A stretch of DNA of 64,000 nt from the NCBI GenBank assembly GCA_047967505.1, contig CM106540.1, one strand, 5' to 3'. The notes beneath the pieces are model-generated. The model saw only the letters and a list, made by a program, of their open reading frames with translations. It did no database searches and was not told where the DNA came from. The DNA is from Dipteris shenzhenensis (Eukaryota; Polypodiophyta; Polypodiopsida; Gleicheniales). The translations under genes and the position numbers were made by a program. Positions 53,938 through 64,000 of this stretch are shown here, in pieces; positions within the stretch are counted from its first letter, which is position 1; the number at the start of each line of letters is the position of its first letter.

Positions 53938-55376
53938 GATGCAAATGAAACAAAATCCCAAATGCTAGTGCCTACAAGAGAGAATCACACCAAATACTAG
54001 GTGCACCCAAATGTGTATGCCACAATAGACTGAAATATCACAAAAAACTCAAAGCTCAAAGCATCAAAAGATGCATCTGACTCATGTGCATATACTATGC
54101 ATCCATATGAGCAAATCTGGCCCAAAAGAAAATGCCAATAAGTGCCAAATGACTCAAGCATAAACACCGTCCACTGGCATATGCATCAATAATATCTCAT
54201 CCAAGAGAGCATAGCACTATCAGTGCATCACCTGCAATGTATCAAAGCTGTCCCTCAGCATAAAATAGCATCCATGTGCAAAGCGTCCATAAAAAATAGC
54301 ATCCCACAAGGCAATTTGGGCCTATCAGTGCATCCAACAAGGACCGCAATGCATCCAAATGGCCTATAAATCATCCATTGCAACCCAATGCATACCACGA
54401 ATGAGCGCACACTGCTCAAACTCACTGCTCAAACTGCAACCAGAGTGATCTGCATAAGGTATGCTCAAGAAATCATAGTCCCATGGTAATGAGCGCTACT
54501 GAAAATAGAACCTGAGATGCTTCAAAACATGGGCGCCATTGCATAATCGGACTCAGCAAGAAAATCTGCAAATATCTCTCTTCTACCAGAACTCCAAAAT
54601 CCCAACCGATGAGTGAGAAATGGGAGTCAACACTTATCCACTGCCATGTGGCATAAATCTAAGGTTTCAAAACCTTAGAATGAAAAATGCATAACAGAGA
54701 GACAAAATCGAATACACAGAGATCTATAACTCTGAAAATCCTCCACCGAATCGTGCAAGGATTGACAGGTAGGGGTTTTTGGGTGTCCGGAACGCAATGG
54801 GACAGACGGTTTTGGAAACCGTGGTCTCAATCACTGGGTCCAACACACGGACTGAAAAACGTTTTTGGAAACAGAGCTGTTTGTAAACTCCACCGGAGTG
54901 CGAATGATGAGCAACATAGAAGTTTTAGGACCTCTTGAGTCCACCGGAACTGACAGATCTGCAAATGGTTGCCCCAAACTTGAGTTCCAACACCCGGGCA
55001 AAAAACGCAGGAACTGACACAGTGAGTCAGAAATCCACTGAAATGATCCCAGATTCAAGAATGAAGGTGTTTCCAAGCTCCTGAAGTAATGTGGACACCA
55101 AAAGCAAGCAATAGTTGCCTCTACAAGTCAATATGGAGTCTCTGTCATCGAACGGAACAGGGAAAAGCTTAAAAAACGACTTTTTCTTTGAAAGCTCTTA
55201 ACAGGCTCTCAAAACCACTTCACAAAGCCAAAGTGACTTTTCCAAAGGTTCCTCCAAGGTCTCTGCACACTCGGATGCAAGTAAAGTCACCCACAAAGCT
55301 TCCCACAGAGCTTCTCCTTCCTCCCACAGAGCTGCTGAGCTTCAAGCATTCACGCACGCTCAGCTAGATCACCCGG
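53938..55376 (-). other. Leader of Copia-5
   Basis: About 1.4 kb between primer site and gag. No long conserved frame. GCATCCA- and TGCATC-type short repeats occur at 54050-54420 (plus strand). Confidence 0.6.
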
Positions 55377-55388
55377 GCTCTGATACCA
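55377..55388 (-). promoter_or_regulatory. Primer binding site of Copia-5
   Basis: Minus strand reads TGGTATCAGAGC after a two-base spacer from the LTR end, complementary to the initiator-Met tRNA 3' end. Confidence 0.9.
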
Positions 55389-55390
55389 AT

Positions 55391-55560
55391 TGAGAGTGCT
55401 CTCAACGGAAGCAAGAACGGAAGAAGGAGAGAGAGAGACAAAGAGCCACACAAGTTTGGTGGGTGCAGAACCACCCTAATCTTCTTTTTCATTCATTTAT
55501 ATATGTGTTTGAGTATTGTACATAACCGGGGTTAAGGCACAGTGACCTTTAACCCCCATA
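55391..55560 (-). repeat. 5' LTR of Copia-5
   Basis: 170 bp partner of 49765-49934; ends CCCCCATA where the other copy has CCCCCACA. Confidence 0.95.
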
Positions 55561-55565
55561 CAAGA

Positions 55566-55691
55566 TTCAAAAGAAAATATATAAAAAAGTACTCCATTCT
55601 ACCAATATTGTGAAACTAAAAAAATGAGCTTGAAAACTTTTGCCAAGATTTTATATTAAAATATAGGCGTAGCTTTGATAAAAACATCCTT
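55566..55691. mobile_element. MITE copy 2, right half
   Basis: AAAAGAAAATATATAAAAAA...AAAACATCCTT aligns with the right half of the 37302-37606 copy. This is the older insertion into which Copia-5 jumped. Confidence 0.85.
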
Positions 55692-55700
55692 GGAGACTAT

Positions 55701-56499
55701 TGGCCAACCAATAGAAAAAAAGGGGGCGACATCTTCATGGTAGGAGATTTTGGTAGTTGTTTTTTGTTTAGAATAGGTTCAGCCTATCATGCCAACTAAT
55801 AGATTTGCATGCAAACGTGCAGAGAAAGAGTGTCCGAAATTCAAGGATGAGCCTTGTCATGTATGGCTTGGATTGGCAATGGATGGTGTAAATCCATTTG
55901 GTCATCGATCCACATTCTGATCTACTTAGCCAATGGTAGTGGTAAACTACAATATTTCTCCATGGCTCACTAAAAAGAAGGGACATCTAATGTTAGCACG
56001 TGTTGTCCGAGGGTAGCATTAGGTGAAGAACATGGATGTGTATCTCATTGTCTACTTGGTGAAGTAGCTAGAGGCCACAATGATGAAGCGGGCCTATGTT
56101 CAATGCATGATACGGTGTATACAATTGTGAAACCACTTTTGGGATGTGTCACGATGTGTGCACGCAAGAGAGATTACAAAATTGGTGGGTGGGTCATGAT
56201 GATGTGGACTAGTTCCCATGCTTGTTAGGTTTTTTTCCCGACGTGAAATGGAGGGCTTCAATTTCGACCACAACAAAATTTTTACCAGCCATTATATTTG
56301 TTACACCAATGCTACTAGCATTATCATATCTATTGTGCGGTGGTGGCATACCACACTAACCTTAAGCTTCTGTGATATGTTTCCTACACATGGCATTGCT
56401 TGTGCATCTTTAAAGACATGGACATGATTCTTCATGGAGGGTATGCAACCATGCCAACCCCCATGCTTGCTAGACCACCGCCATGGGCACATCAACCAG
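55701..56499. other. No supported gene
   Basis: Short frames only. No known repeat recognised. Confidence 0.4.
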
Positions 56500-56539
56500 T
56501 GCCTCCACTATAACAAGTGGCATCAAGAACCACGTGTAG

Positions 56540-56895
56540 TCGCCCACGACAACCACTGCAATGGCCAAAACCACCATGATAAATGTAACCAGCCAATTGA
56601 GACCGAACACATCAAACCACATGCAAAAGTATTTTTAATCGAGGGAAATCCTAAAGCTTAACCATGATGGTCAAAATTACCCACACCCACCATTGTGATG
56701 GCTTTAATCATCCAATTGAAACCATACACATCAACTAGCATGCAAAATATTTTAAATTAAGGGCAATCCTAAAGCTTAACCATGATGGTTGAAACTAGCC
56801 ACACCCACCACCATGATGGCTATAACCAGCCAAATACGTTAACATGCACACAAAAGATTTTGCAATTCGAGCAATCCTAAAGCTTAACTAGGATT
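56540..56895. repeat. ~107-117-bp tandem repeat (about three copies)
   Basis: ATCCTAAAGCTTAAC recurs at about 56648, 56765 and 56873, with CACACCCACCA, ATGATGGCT and ACATGCAnAAAA blocks between. Copies are imperfect. Confidence 0.75.
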
Positions 56896-59260
56896 TCATC
56901 TTAACATTTCTCAAAAATCATATAAATCCCGGAATTTCAAATGAGTGCTACAAATCTTAACAGTTCATAAATATTGGGATTTTCAAATAAGTGCTACTCT
57001 ACACTATGTTGGGATAAAGCTTAGTTGACCTTTAATTATCAGCAACTTTAAACATTGGCAAAGATGCAAAAATCTCACTAATGAAATATACACTTAAAGT
57101 GAATAAAGACATTGAAATTTGAGTACTCTGACAAGTTGCTTGGAGCCCATTTTTTAGACCAAAATTCATAGCAATTTGGTACATTCGTATTACAAAAAAG
57201 AGAATGCTTTTGATATGAAAAAGCACTTGCTACAAAAATGTGTACTATTGATATAAGAAAGAAACCTAATCAAGCTTTATTTTAGTTGATTGAAAAGCTA
57301 CTATTGAGCTGCTCCTAGTTAAAATTATGATTCTCACGTTGATCCAGTGCTTGACACTATAAAAACTTCTCTAAGATAATTTTTGTGGATCAACCTAAGG
57401 ACGTGGCCCATATATGATATACAAATAGATGGACTTATATGTGCTATTTATTGATACTAAATTATGTGAATTACCCAGCCATTGAAGGTCTAGTAGCAAC
57501 TTGCCCAACCTTTGATCGTGGGAGAGAAGTGTCAATAATTTGGTATAGCTAGGATCAAGAATGGAACAACCATTTTTGCCATATGGTTGGTAATTGCATG
57601 CAAGCTCGGTGGCTATTCAATTGGTTGCAAGTGCCTAAAAGTAGTGAGATTCGGTCATCCAATTTAATCCTAAACTCTGAGGGCGGCATCTCAGTACCAT
57701 CAGTTCTCTTAAATGGTGCTCTTCGCTCCATCATTTTAAGTTAATCAACTAGCCCTTTTCGAGGATGACCATTTTCCAAGCGAAACCCTCCAAGCATCTA
57801 AGCAAAGAAAAAAAAAGCTTTCAACTATAAAATATGGCAAAAATGGATCAAAAGAAAACATAGTTTCACTTAGAAATATGCAAAGTATTATAGGAATGAA
57901 TATTTTATACAGAAATCTTTGGGAATGGTGAATAATGTAATAGGATAGCTTTTGAAGAAACCCACATGTAGAGTAGATTTCTCTATGAAAATTCTCATAT
58001 GATCCTTCTCACAACTTTTACTTAATAGGGGTGAAATTGAAAACCCTCTCTCAACCTATCTTCATGAAAGGGTCTTTCCAAAGAAACCTCATTGAAGCAA
58101 GACATACAATGTAGTTTCACTCACAAAACCACTTTAAAGTAGGTCTTCCAAGGTAGTTCGTTGGCAAAACTACCTTAGATAGCACTTTTAAAAGTGTCAT
58201 AACTTTCTCATACAATGTCCAAATATAGTCATTCAGCCACTCAAATTGATTGGAAAATGCCATTTGAGCATATCCATAGGATTATATTTTATAAAATCTT
58301 GCATATATGGTTTTAAATCCTACATGTATTTTATGAGAGTAGATATGCAAGCCCAAGTTCATGCATATTTATCGAAATTGTAATTTCTTTAGAAATATAT
58401 CCATAAATGTCTTGTTATTTATGATATAAGCACACTAGAAAGATCTCATCATATTGATTTTAATGTGTTTAATAACTAAGTAATTATATATGTATAATAT
58501 TATTACATTGTGAGTGACTATGAGGGATGTTTCTTAAAGAAATTATTTTTCAAAACTCTTATTAGGTAATAACAAGGGTAACAAAGGATGTCTACGAACA
58601 AGAAAATTTATGTTATGTGAAAGTGAATGAGTGACTATTTAATATATTTTTATGATAAAGGGATCTAGTTCTAGTGAAAATAAAAGTGTAAAAACCATGT
58701 TTCCTAAAGAAATACCACTTTTTCAATCTCTTGAAAAACACGCTCGGATAAACCTGCTCATAGGTTTTTGCTCATACAAATGATGCACCCGCCCTTTCCC
58801 ACCTACCATTAAGTTATGTTACATAACCAATTATGTTATTAAGTTAAAGATAAACCAATTCTGTTAAGTTTAAGATAAGCTAAGTAAAAAGGATCTAAAA
58901 TAGTGCTGGCTAACTAGTAGTAATTGGTAGTGGGAATAGTTGAGGTCACCTGTGTAATTGAATTCCCACAAACATCGCAATTAAGCCTATTAAGCCGGTT
59001 TTAACTCCATTGTTGTGGGAAGAATCGCTGAATTAGACATGCACCATCATTAATATAAGTGACCACATCCCAATTAAGCTAACTAAGCCATGCATGTCCA
59101 CCCAGAGGTGGTAATTGAATGCCAAAACCCAACAAATGAGTTGATTTCCTCTACCATGGTGGGTAGAATTAGAGACACACCATCTTCACTCCGGCCATCT
59201 TGCCTTACTCCTTGCACTCCTACTTAGGTTTACGCATCTCACAAGACTTTTCCTTGTCAC
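56896..59260. other. AT-rich region without recognisable genes
   Basis: 2.4 kb. No reading frame with gene-like properties, no RNA gene, no terminal repeats seen. Confidence 0.45.
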
Positions 59261-59269
59261 TTTTTTTCC

Positions 59270-59430
59270 TTACTCTTTGCAACCCTTGCACCTCGCAAAC
59301 CTTCTCCTTGTAGCTTTTGTTACTTCTTGTAATCCTTGCACCTTGCAAGCCTTCTCCCTACAACTTTTGTTCCTCATATTGACCAAGATTGCAACCTCGC
59401 AATCCTTCTCTCTGAAACTTTTTTTCCTTG
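59270..59430. repeat. ~60-bp tandem repeat (about three copies)
   Basis: Units with CTTGCACCTCGCAAACCTTCTCC / CTTGCACCTTGCAAGCCTTCTCC / GCAACCTCGCAATCCTTCTCTC followed by ACTTTTnTTCC. CT-rich. Confidence 0.7.
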
Positions 59431-59462
59431 GATTAATCATGGAAGTTTTAATAGAGGCACAC

Positions 59463-60512
59463 TCTTAGATTAAATACCCAAGGCACCCAACAAAAAGGTC
59501 AAGGAAGCTGAAAAGTTGGCTATGGAGGAGAAGTAGAGAAGACAAGAAGAAGAGGAATGCATCAAAAGCTTGAAGCAACAATTGAAGTACATTAAAATGG
59601 AGGCAAAGAGTGGAAAGAGGAAGCTTAAGTCCATGGTAGCAACTTTTGACAATCAAAAGACAAAAGAGGATGGTGTTTTGAAACAGTTTTGCAATATACA
59701 AAGCACATTGATTATTGAAAAATTCACCAATCAAGACAAGATGCAAAAGGATAGTGAGAAAACCAATGTGGTGTTAGGGGGTTGCATGAATTCTTGAAGG
59801 CTAGACAAAATTCCAAGGACTCAAATCGGGCAAAGAGTAGCTCTAAGAAATATGAAACTAGAGAGAGATGTTCTATAAACTGGTACTTGAGCACAATGCC
59901 ATTGTGTAGGAGCTTGGTAAGGCTATTAATAATAGTAGTGAGAGGCAAGATGACCATTGTACTAAATTGGAATTCCCTCTTGCAGACTGAATACTCAAAG
60001 GTTCTAGAGAAAATTGAAACAATTTAAAAATAGATGATGACCTCTAATTCTATCATTGCCAAAGCTGAACAGCAAGTGGAGCATCTAAAGGAAAATATCC
60101 ACACCCTCAAGTTGAGGGAGAAAAAAATCAAAAAATATCTTGCCAATGAGGAGTCGCAGATAGCGATCCTCACAATAGTATACGTAAAAGTTATCCTCTA
60201 GAGATGTGACAGGGTGAAAAGTGCATGATATGTGGTGGCCACATGATAGATTGATGCCACATATGATGGCCCATGTGTTTGCATCTTGTGTACTTCTATT
60301 GCTTTGTGATATCTGTGAAGGCAACATTGACATAAAGATTGTGTAAATAGTAGATCATATGTGCCTGCCTCATGAAACGATTAAGGAGGAGAAGGTGGAA
60401 TCTTCCAGGAAATGAATGGAGAGGTTGCTAATGAGCCTCCACCCAACAAGGTAAATTCAAGGGAGCCAAGTTGTGGATCTCCACCCAATAAAAAGGTAAA
60501 AAAGAAGAAATA
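59463..60512 (+). pseudogene. Coiled-coil ORF remnant
   Basis: Plus-strand translation has charged heptad-like stretches: 'ECIKSLKQQLKYIKMEAKSGKRKL' (about 59560-59640) and 'KAEQQVEHLKENIHTLKLREKK' (about 60060-60130), ending with 'NEPPPNKVNSREPS' and a Lys-rich 'PPNKKVKKKK' before stops. Several stops break it. Its origin is unknown, possibly a repeat-element protein. Confidence 0.35.
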
Positions 60513-62129
60513 GGCCCAAACTTGAGGTTGTTTTCTCAGCCACTAGCCCACTCATGGAATGTGACTTGAGACCTTTTCAATTATCACCTTGATGTTTGTC
60601 TTATGAGGTATTGAAGTTCATTTCAATTACCAGCTTGATGTTTGTTTGTTTTATGAATTTGTACCAAAGTTCATTTATGATACCTATATGATGTTCTTGT
60701 TCATTTAGGTGGTGGCCAATTGCCTTGCAGGATAGGTTTCTTGTTGTTTGGATTTTGGAATTTCAATTCTAAGATATGACTTGCAGGCTATAGACTTAGT
60801 AGATTCCATAGTCTCTATACAATAATCATTAATATTACAAAATTATTTTGTTACAATGTCAAAACTGGCTTGAGGGTAGAGCTTTGATGATGGACTTGGT
60901 TTTCTTCCTTATATCCTAGGACATTGAATTGTGATAACACTAGCATGGGGTAGCTTCCATGACTATTTTGGATCTTGCTATGGCTTTGGTTAGACAACAC
61001 GTAGCCTGATGGTTTTGGGATATTTAATAGCTAGCTAGCTTAGTCGTCATCTATGCCTACAAGATAACCCATGATGTGCTCATGAATGTCTACATCTACT
61101 GTGAAGAGCCTTTTACCCTTCTTTCCTCAAGGCACAATTTGCATTTGAAACTTAATAGCTCTAACTAGATGAGTGTAGACAAGCACCTATGGCTTCTTAG
61201 CTAAGCATCTATATCTGTTGGATTGCTTCTCGTACAAAATACCTCCAACCACTGCTTCCCACTTCTCATAGGTCAGTCGCCAATGATCGTTAAATTCTTC
61301 CTTCTCCTCTTGTTTGGGTTTGGTTGTGCAGTGGAACAAAAGCATGGGTTGTCTTCCTTGTTCTCCTCAAAGTAGTCACAACTACAAAGTAAAACATCTG
61401 ATGTACATCTGACTACTGTCGGACTGTGTTCTGACTGTTCTCCCATGATTGTTGGAATTGTGTCAGATCCTTGTTTCCTTTACTAGACTCCTCTCCTCTA
61501 TCTTTCTTTGTTTCATTTGCTTTGTATATAGCCCTTAATGCTACATCCCGGACTTCTTACTGTTCCTCTCAATCCACCAATTGTGTTGAATCAAATGCTA
61601 GTGGATGTTTTGCTCGAACTTGAGCCTTAGCTCCCGCTCTTGTAATTACTAACACTTCAGCATTCAGCTAAACCATGGATACCTCATCTTCCTTATGACA
61701 TTATGAGCAATCACACTCACATTCAGGATACCGAATATCATGCTGGCCATGAACCTTTATGACTATTCTTGTAGTCCCCTCCTGGAATATCTCTTTGGAC
61801 TCCTCCACAATTGTCTCAAAAATTACCACATCTACCCCTACTAGTGGTGGTGGTGGTGGATTTGCATTAAGACTAGGGGTGAAATTCACAATGGGCATGC
61901 CTCTTTCATTTTAATGTTTACACCACAGTTCACACTAACGACCTTGATGATGTCCATCCTTAAGCCCACAATACGTGCATGCTTGATTGTTTTGTCTTTG
62001 TTGTGTATTCTAGTTCTGGTTCTAGATCTGTTGTCTTCTAAGTGCTGCATTGTTATATCTTGGGTTAGCTTGTGCTCCCACTTGATTAATCGTTGTTGTT
62101 TGGGTAGCTTATGCTGCTAGCTACAGATG
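60513..62129. other. No supported intact gene
   Basis: A minus-strand frame at 61701-61898 with 'NANPPPPPLVGVDVVIFETIVEESKEIF' may be a continuation of the gypsy element beyond gag, but it carries no diagnostic motif. Confidence 0.35.
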
Positions 62130-62870
62130 AGGAGGTAACCTCCCCCTATAACTTGGATTATACCAACACTTTTCTTTATCATGATTATCTTTCCTACAGT
62201 AGTCACATGGTACCTTTTCTTTCTTTGATTCTACTCCCATACTTTTTAGTTGTTCCATAATTATCTTCTCAAGTTTAGAGTCTCCTTTAGGACTCCTTGG
62301 CTCTTTTTCTTGGTTTTTCCCTTTGTTTTGGGCTTCTTGTCTTTTCCTTTTTTCTTCCTCTTCTTTCCTTCTCCTTCCTCATCTGAATCTTCATTGAAAC
62401 TGTCATCCTATGAACTATCACTCTCCTCACTATCGGACTCAAAATCTTCCTCTTCTTTTCTGATTTAGAATCAAAGTCATTGTGTTTTTTCTTCTTTACC
62501 TTCTTCTCTTTGTTCTTTGATGCTCTAGATCTCCTTTTTACCCCTTGAGAAGCTTCCACCAAGTTATTGAAATCATTTGCTCTAGCAAGCTGGTCACAGC
62601 CTGCTACTGCGGTCTGCAAGTCCCTATTGAGCCCTTTGCAAAAATAGTCTCCTAACTGTTCTTCAAAAGGTCTTTGTGGTGCTGCCATCCTTTGATACAA
62701 ATTTCTATGCATAATCTTCCACTAGCAAATATTTTTGCTTCATGTTGCAAAGCCTTTTAGGCACTGCCTTTGGTGTTTTTTCCTTTCAAAATATTCCCAA
62801 GAAAGATACCTTCAGTTCCTCATATGTAGCAAAGTGTGGTAGCCCATACCACATGAACCAGAATCACACT
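62130..62870 (-). pseudogene. Ty3/gypsy-type gag remnant
   Basis: Minus strand: 'WFMWYGLPHFATYEELKVSFLGIF' near 62770-62850, then 'LYQRMAAPQRPFEEQLGDYFCKGLNRDL' and 'ARANDFNNLVEASQGVKRR' (62712-62500), a Lys-rich stretch, and a CCHC zinc knuckle CDYCRKDNHDKEKC near 62170-62220. The order capsid-basic-knuckle matches gypsy gag. Stops and frame changes make it a pseudogene. It may belong with pol debris outside the window. Confidence 0.7.
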
Positions 62871-62883
62871 TATTTTACCAGGG

Positions 62884-63256
62884 CAAGGGTCTGTGGTCTG
62901 AATCCTCAAGTCAAACTGATATCCAACAACAACAACAAGATGGTGAAAGCAGTGAGGATGTTGACTATGTTTCGACCAGGGAAGGATCCTCTACGGATTC
63001 TACTCAGAGTTCAGAGTATTTAGAAGTGGAGGAAGAAAATCCAAGCCTGACCTCGGAGTCACCATCAAAAGTCTTCACCAGAACAACCTATGGATCATAT
63101 ATAGTAGCACGAGTTTGTGTTGTAGACCAAAGAAATTTGTTCAATCCATTGCCACCTAAACCAAGGAGACTATTATCTTTGAGCTCAAAATGGAACTCAT
63201 GTAGCATGTTATATGGACAAATGTCCTCCTCTTGCAGATCGGGCAATTACATTTGA
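62884..63256 (+). other. Weak exon candidate, acidic Gln/Ser-rich
   Basis: After TTATTTTACCAG a frame is open to 63256 with 'QTDIQQQQQDGESSEDVDYV' and 'EYLEVEEENPSLTSESPSKVF'. The composition looks coding-like and disordered. No partner exon found. Confidence 0.25.
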
Positions 63257-64000
63257 TTGCTCACTCCTCAAGACTTAAAACCTCCACAATAGGCCAAACC
63301 TTCATGTATCAATAGCGCACGCATGTAAAGAAGTCTCCTCTCTTCTTTGATTATCCTTTGATTATTTACACCTTCTTTGATTGTTGAACCTCATTTATAG
63401 CAATTTGAAATCAACATGAACTTCTCATTCATTAACAAGGGCACTAAACCTCTCAATGTTGATCCTCTACATAGGCCAACTCATGTATTCAACAAGAAAC
63501 CTCATGTAGGCGCATATCCCGCTCATGCATGAATTGACTTATACTCAATTTCTAATGCACTCAAATTTTTTATTTGCTTATTTTACGATGATGGAATCAA
63601 GGGACACGAACATAGCTAATGTAAGACTGGAGACTGGTATTCACCTGAATAGTCTGATGTTGTTGCCTCGAATACTCCCACAAATCATGACACCACAGCT
63701 TGTGTTCTTCACTCCGATGGGAATGATCAAATGTGTGCATCTACTGCTGCTTCTTTGCAAGGAGTCTTCTTTCTTCTCGTTGTTTCTGCCTTTGCAAATG
63801 TTGCAAAAGTGTCTTCTGTTGCATTTCAATACCGTGCCATTGCTTTCCTCGACCCACAATCTGTTCCTTGTGCCTTGACCAAGATTTTTAGCTTTCTTGT
63901 CTCGCAACTTCTGTATGCTTCTCTTGCAAGCCATGGTGAGCTGCATGTTGTCATTGATGACATGGCCATGATCAGTCCAGAATAGACCCAAAGAAGCGAG
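63257..64000. other. No supported gene
   Basis: A minus-strand frame (63991-63641) rich in Lys/Arg/Cys was considered but has no recognisable domain. Confidence 0.4.

Larger units (their letters stand above)
49765..55560 (-). mobile_element. Copia-5: complete, young Ty1/copia element (5.80 kb) with an internal deletion
   Basis: LTRs at 49765-49934 and 55391-55560 (170 bp each) differ by eye at one base (terminal CACA versus CATA). The target duplication CAAGA is at 49760-49764 and 55561-55565. The primer site TGGTATCAGAGC lies two bases inside the 5' LTR (minus strand) and the polypurine tract AAGTGGGAGGT beside the 3' LTR. Gag-protease and integrase-RT-RNase H frames are long and clean, but the N-terminal integrase segment is deleted. 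It is inserted into a MITE. Confidence 0.97.

Noticed and set aside
1-64000. CRISPR arrays, bacterial operons or riboswitches
   Set aside because: Direct repeats here are satellites, minisatellites or LTRs without spacer structure, and the sequence is clearly nuclear plant DNA.

Overview
The window looks like nuclear DNA of a land plant with a repeat-rich genome. Evidence: plant-type Ty1/copia elements (RT and RNase H signatures, initiator-Met tRNA primer sites), Ty3/gypsy and L1-like LINE remnants, GT-AG introns, a plant-style EF-hand gene, and TTTAGGG-like telomere motifs inside an LTR. The species cannot be fixed from sequence alone. A large-genome plant, possibly seed-free, would fit, but that is a guess. 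Nothing bacterial or organellar was seen.

Layout. 1-2388 is the end of a ~182-bp satellite array with a three-monomer higher-order repeat. A 5'-truncated copia element (2389-3808) sits at its edge. A complete copia element (Copia-2, 4098-11460, minus strand, 5-bp TSD CCGCC) is inserted in an exon of a plus-strand gene of unknown function (exons from 3999 to 13363). That gene is also split by a 250-bp MITE (12257-12506). Convergent to it, on the minus strand, is the most interesting gene: a six-exon frame (15428 to 13505, 495 codons) that joins a histone H3-like N-terminus to a C-terminal Ulp1/C48-type SUMO-protease domain. Upstream of it lie repeated hairpins (15.5-17.4 kb). Beyond these is a four-exon minus-strand gene (20699 to 17963) resembling a zinc-containing RNase-H-like transposase and carrying one nonsense codon. 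These genes may belong to one large mobile element. That is inference.

20.7-25.2 kb is GA-rich sequence, minisatellites and one small unknown ORF. 25.2-29.0 kb is a long decayed minus-strand ORF with a coiled coil. 29.2-32.4 kb is a decayed copia element (Copia-3), followed by LINE fragments (32.4-34.8 kb). 35535-40206 is a complete but coding-dead copia (Copia-4, TSD TGCTT) whose primer site matches the initiator-tRNA anticodon arm (half-tRNA priming). The only clearly intact ordinary host gene is an EF-hand protein at 40897-41319 (minus).

42.5-43.6 kb is a TC-rich block. 45011-45429 is a large foldback hairpin. 47.7-48.9 kb holds Ty3/gypsy debris. 49765-55560 is a young copia (Copia-5, TSD CAAGA) with an internal integrase deletion, nested in a MITE with 9-bp TSDs; a sister MITE copy lies inside Copia-4. 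56-64 kb is mostly AT-rich unannotated DNA with short tandem repeats, a gypsy gag remnant (62.1-62.9 kb) and weak exon candidates.

Exon limits come from splice consensus plus frame continuity and may be off by a base. No database search was possible.
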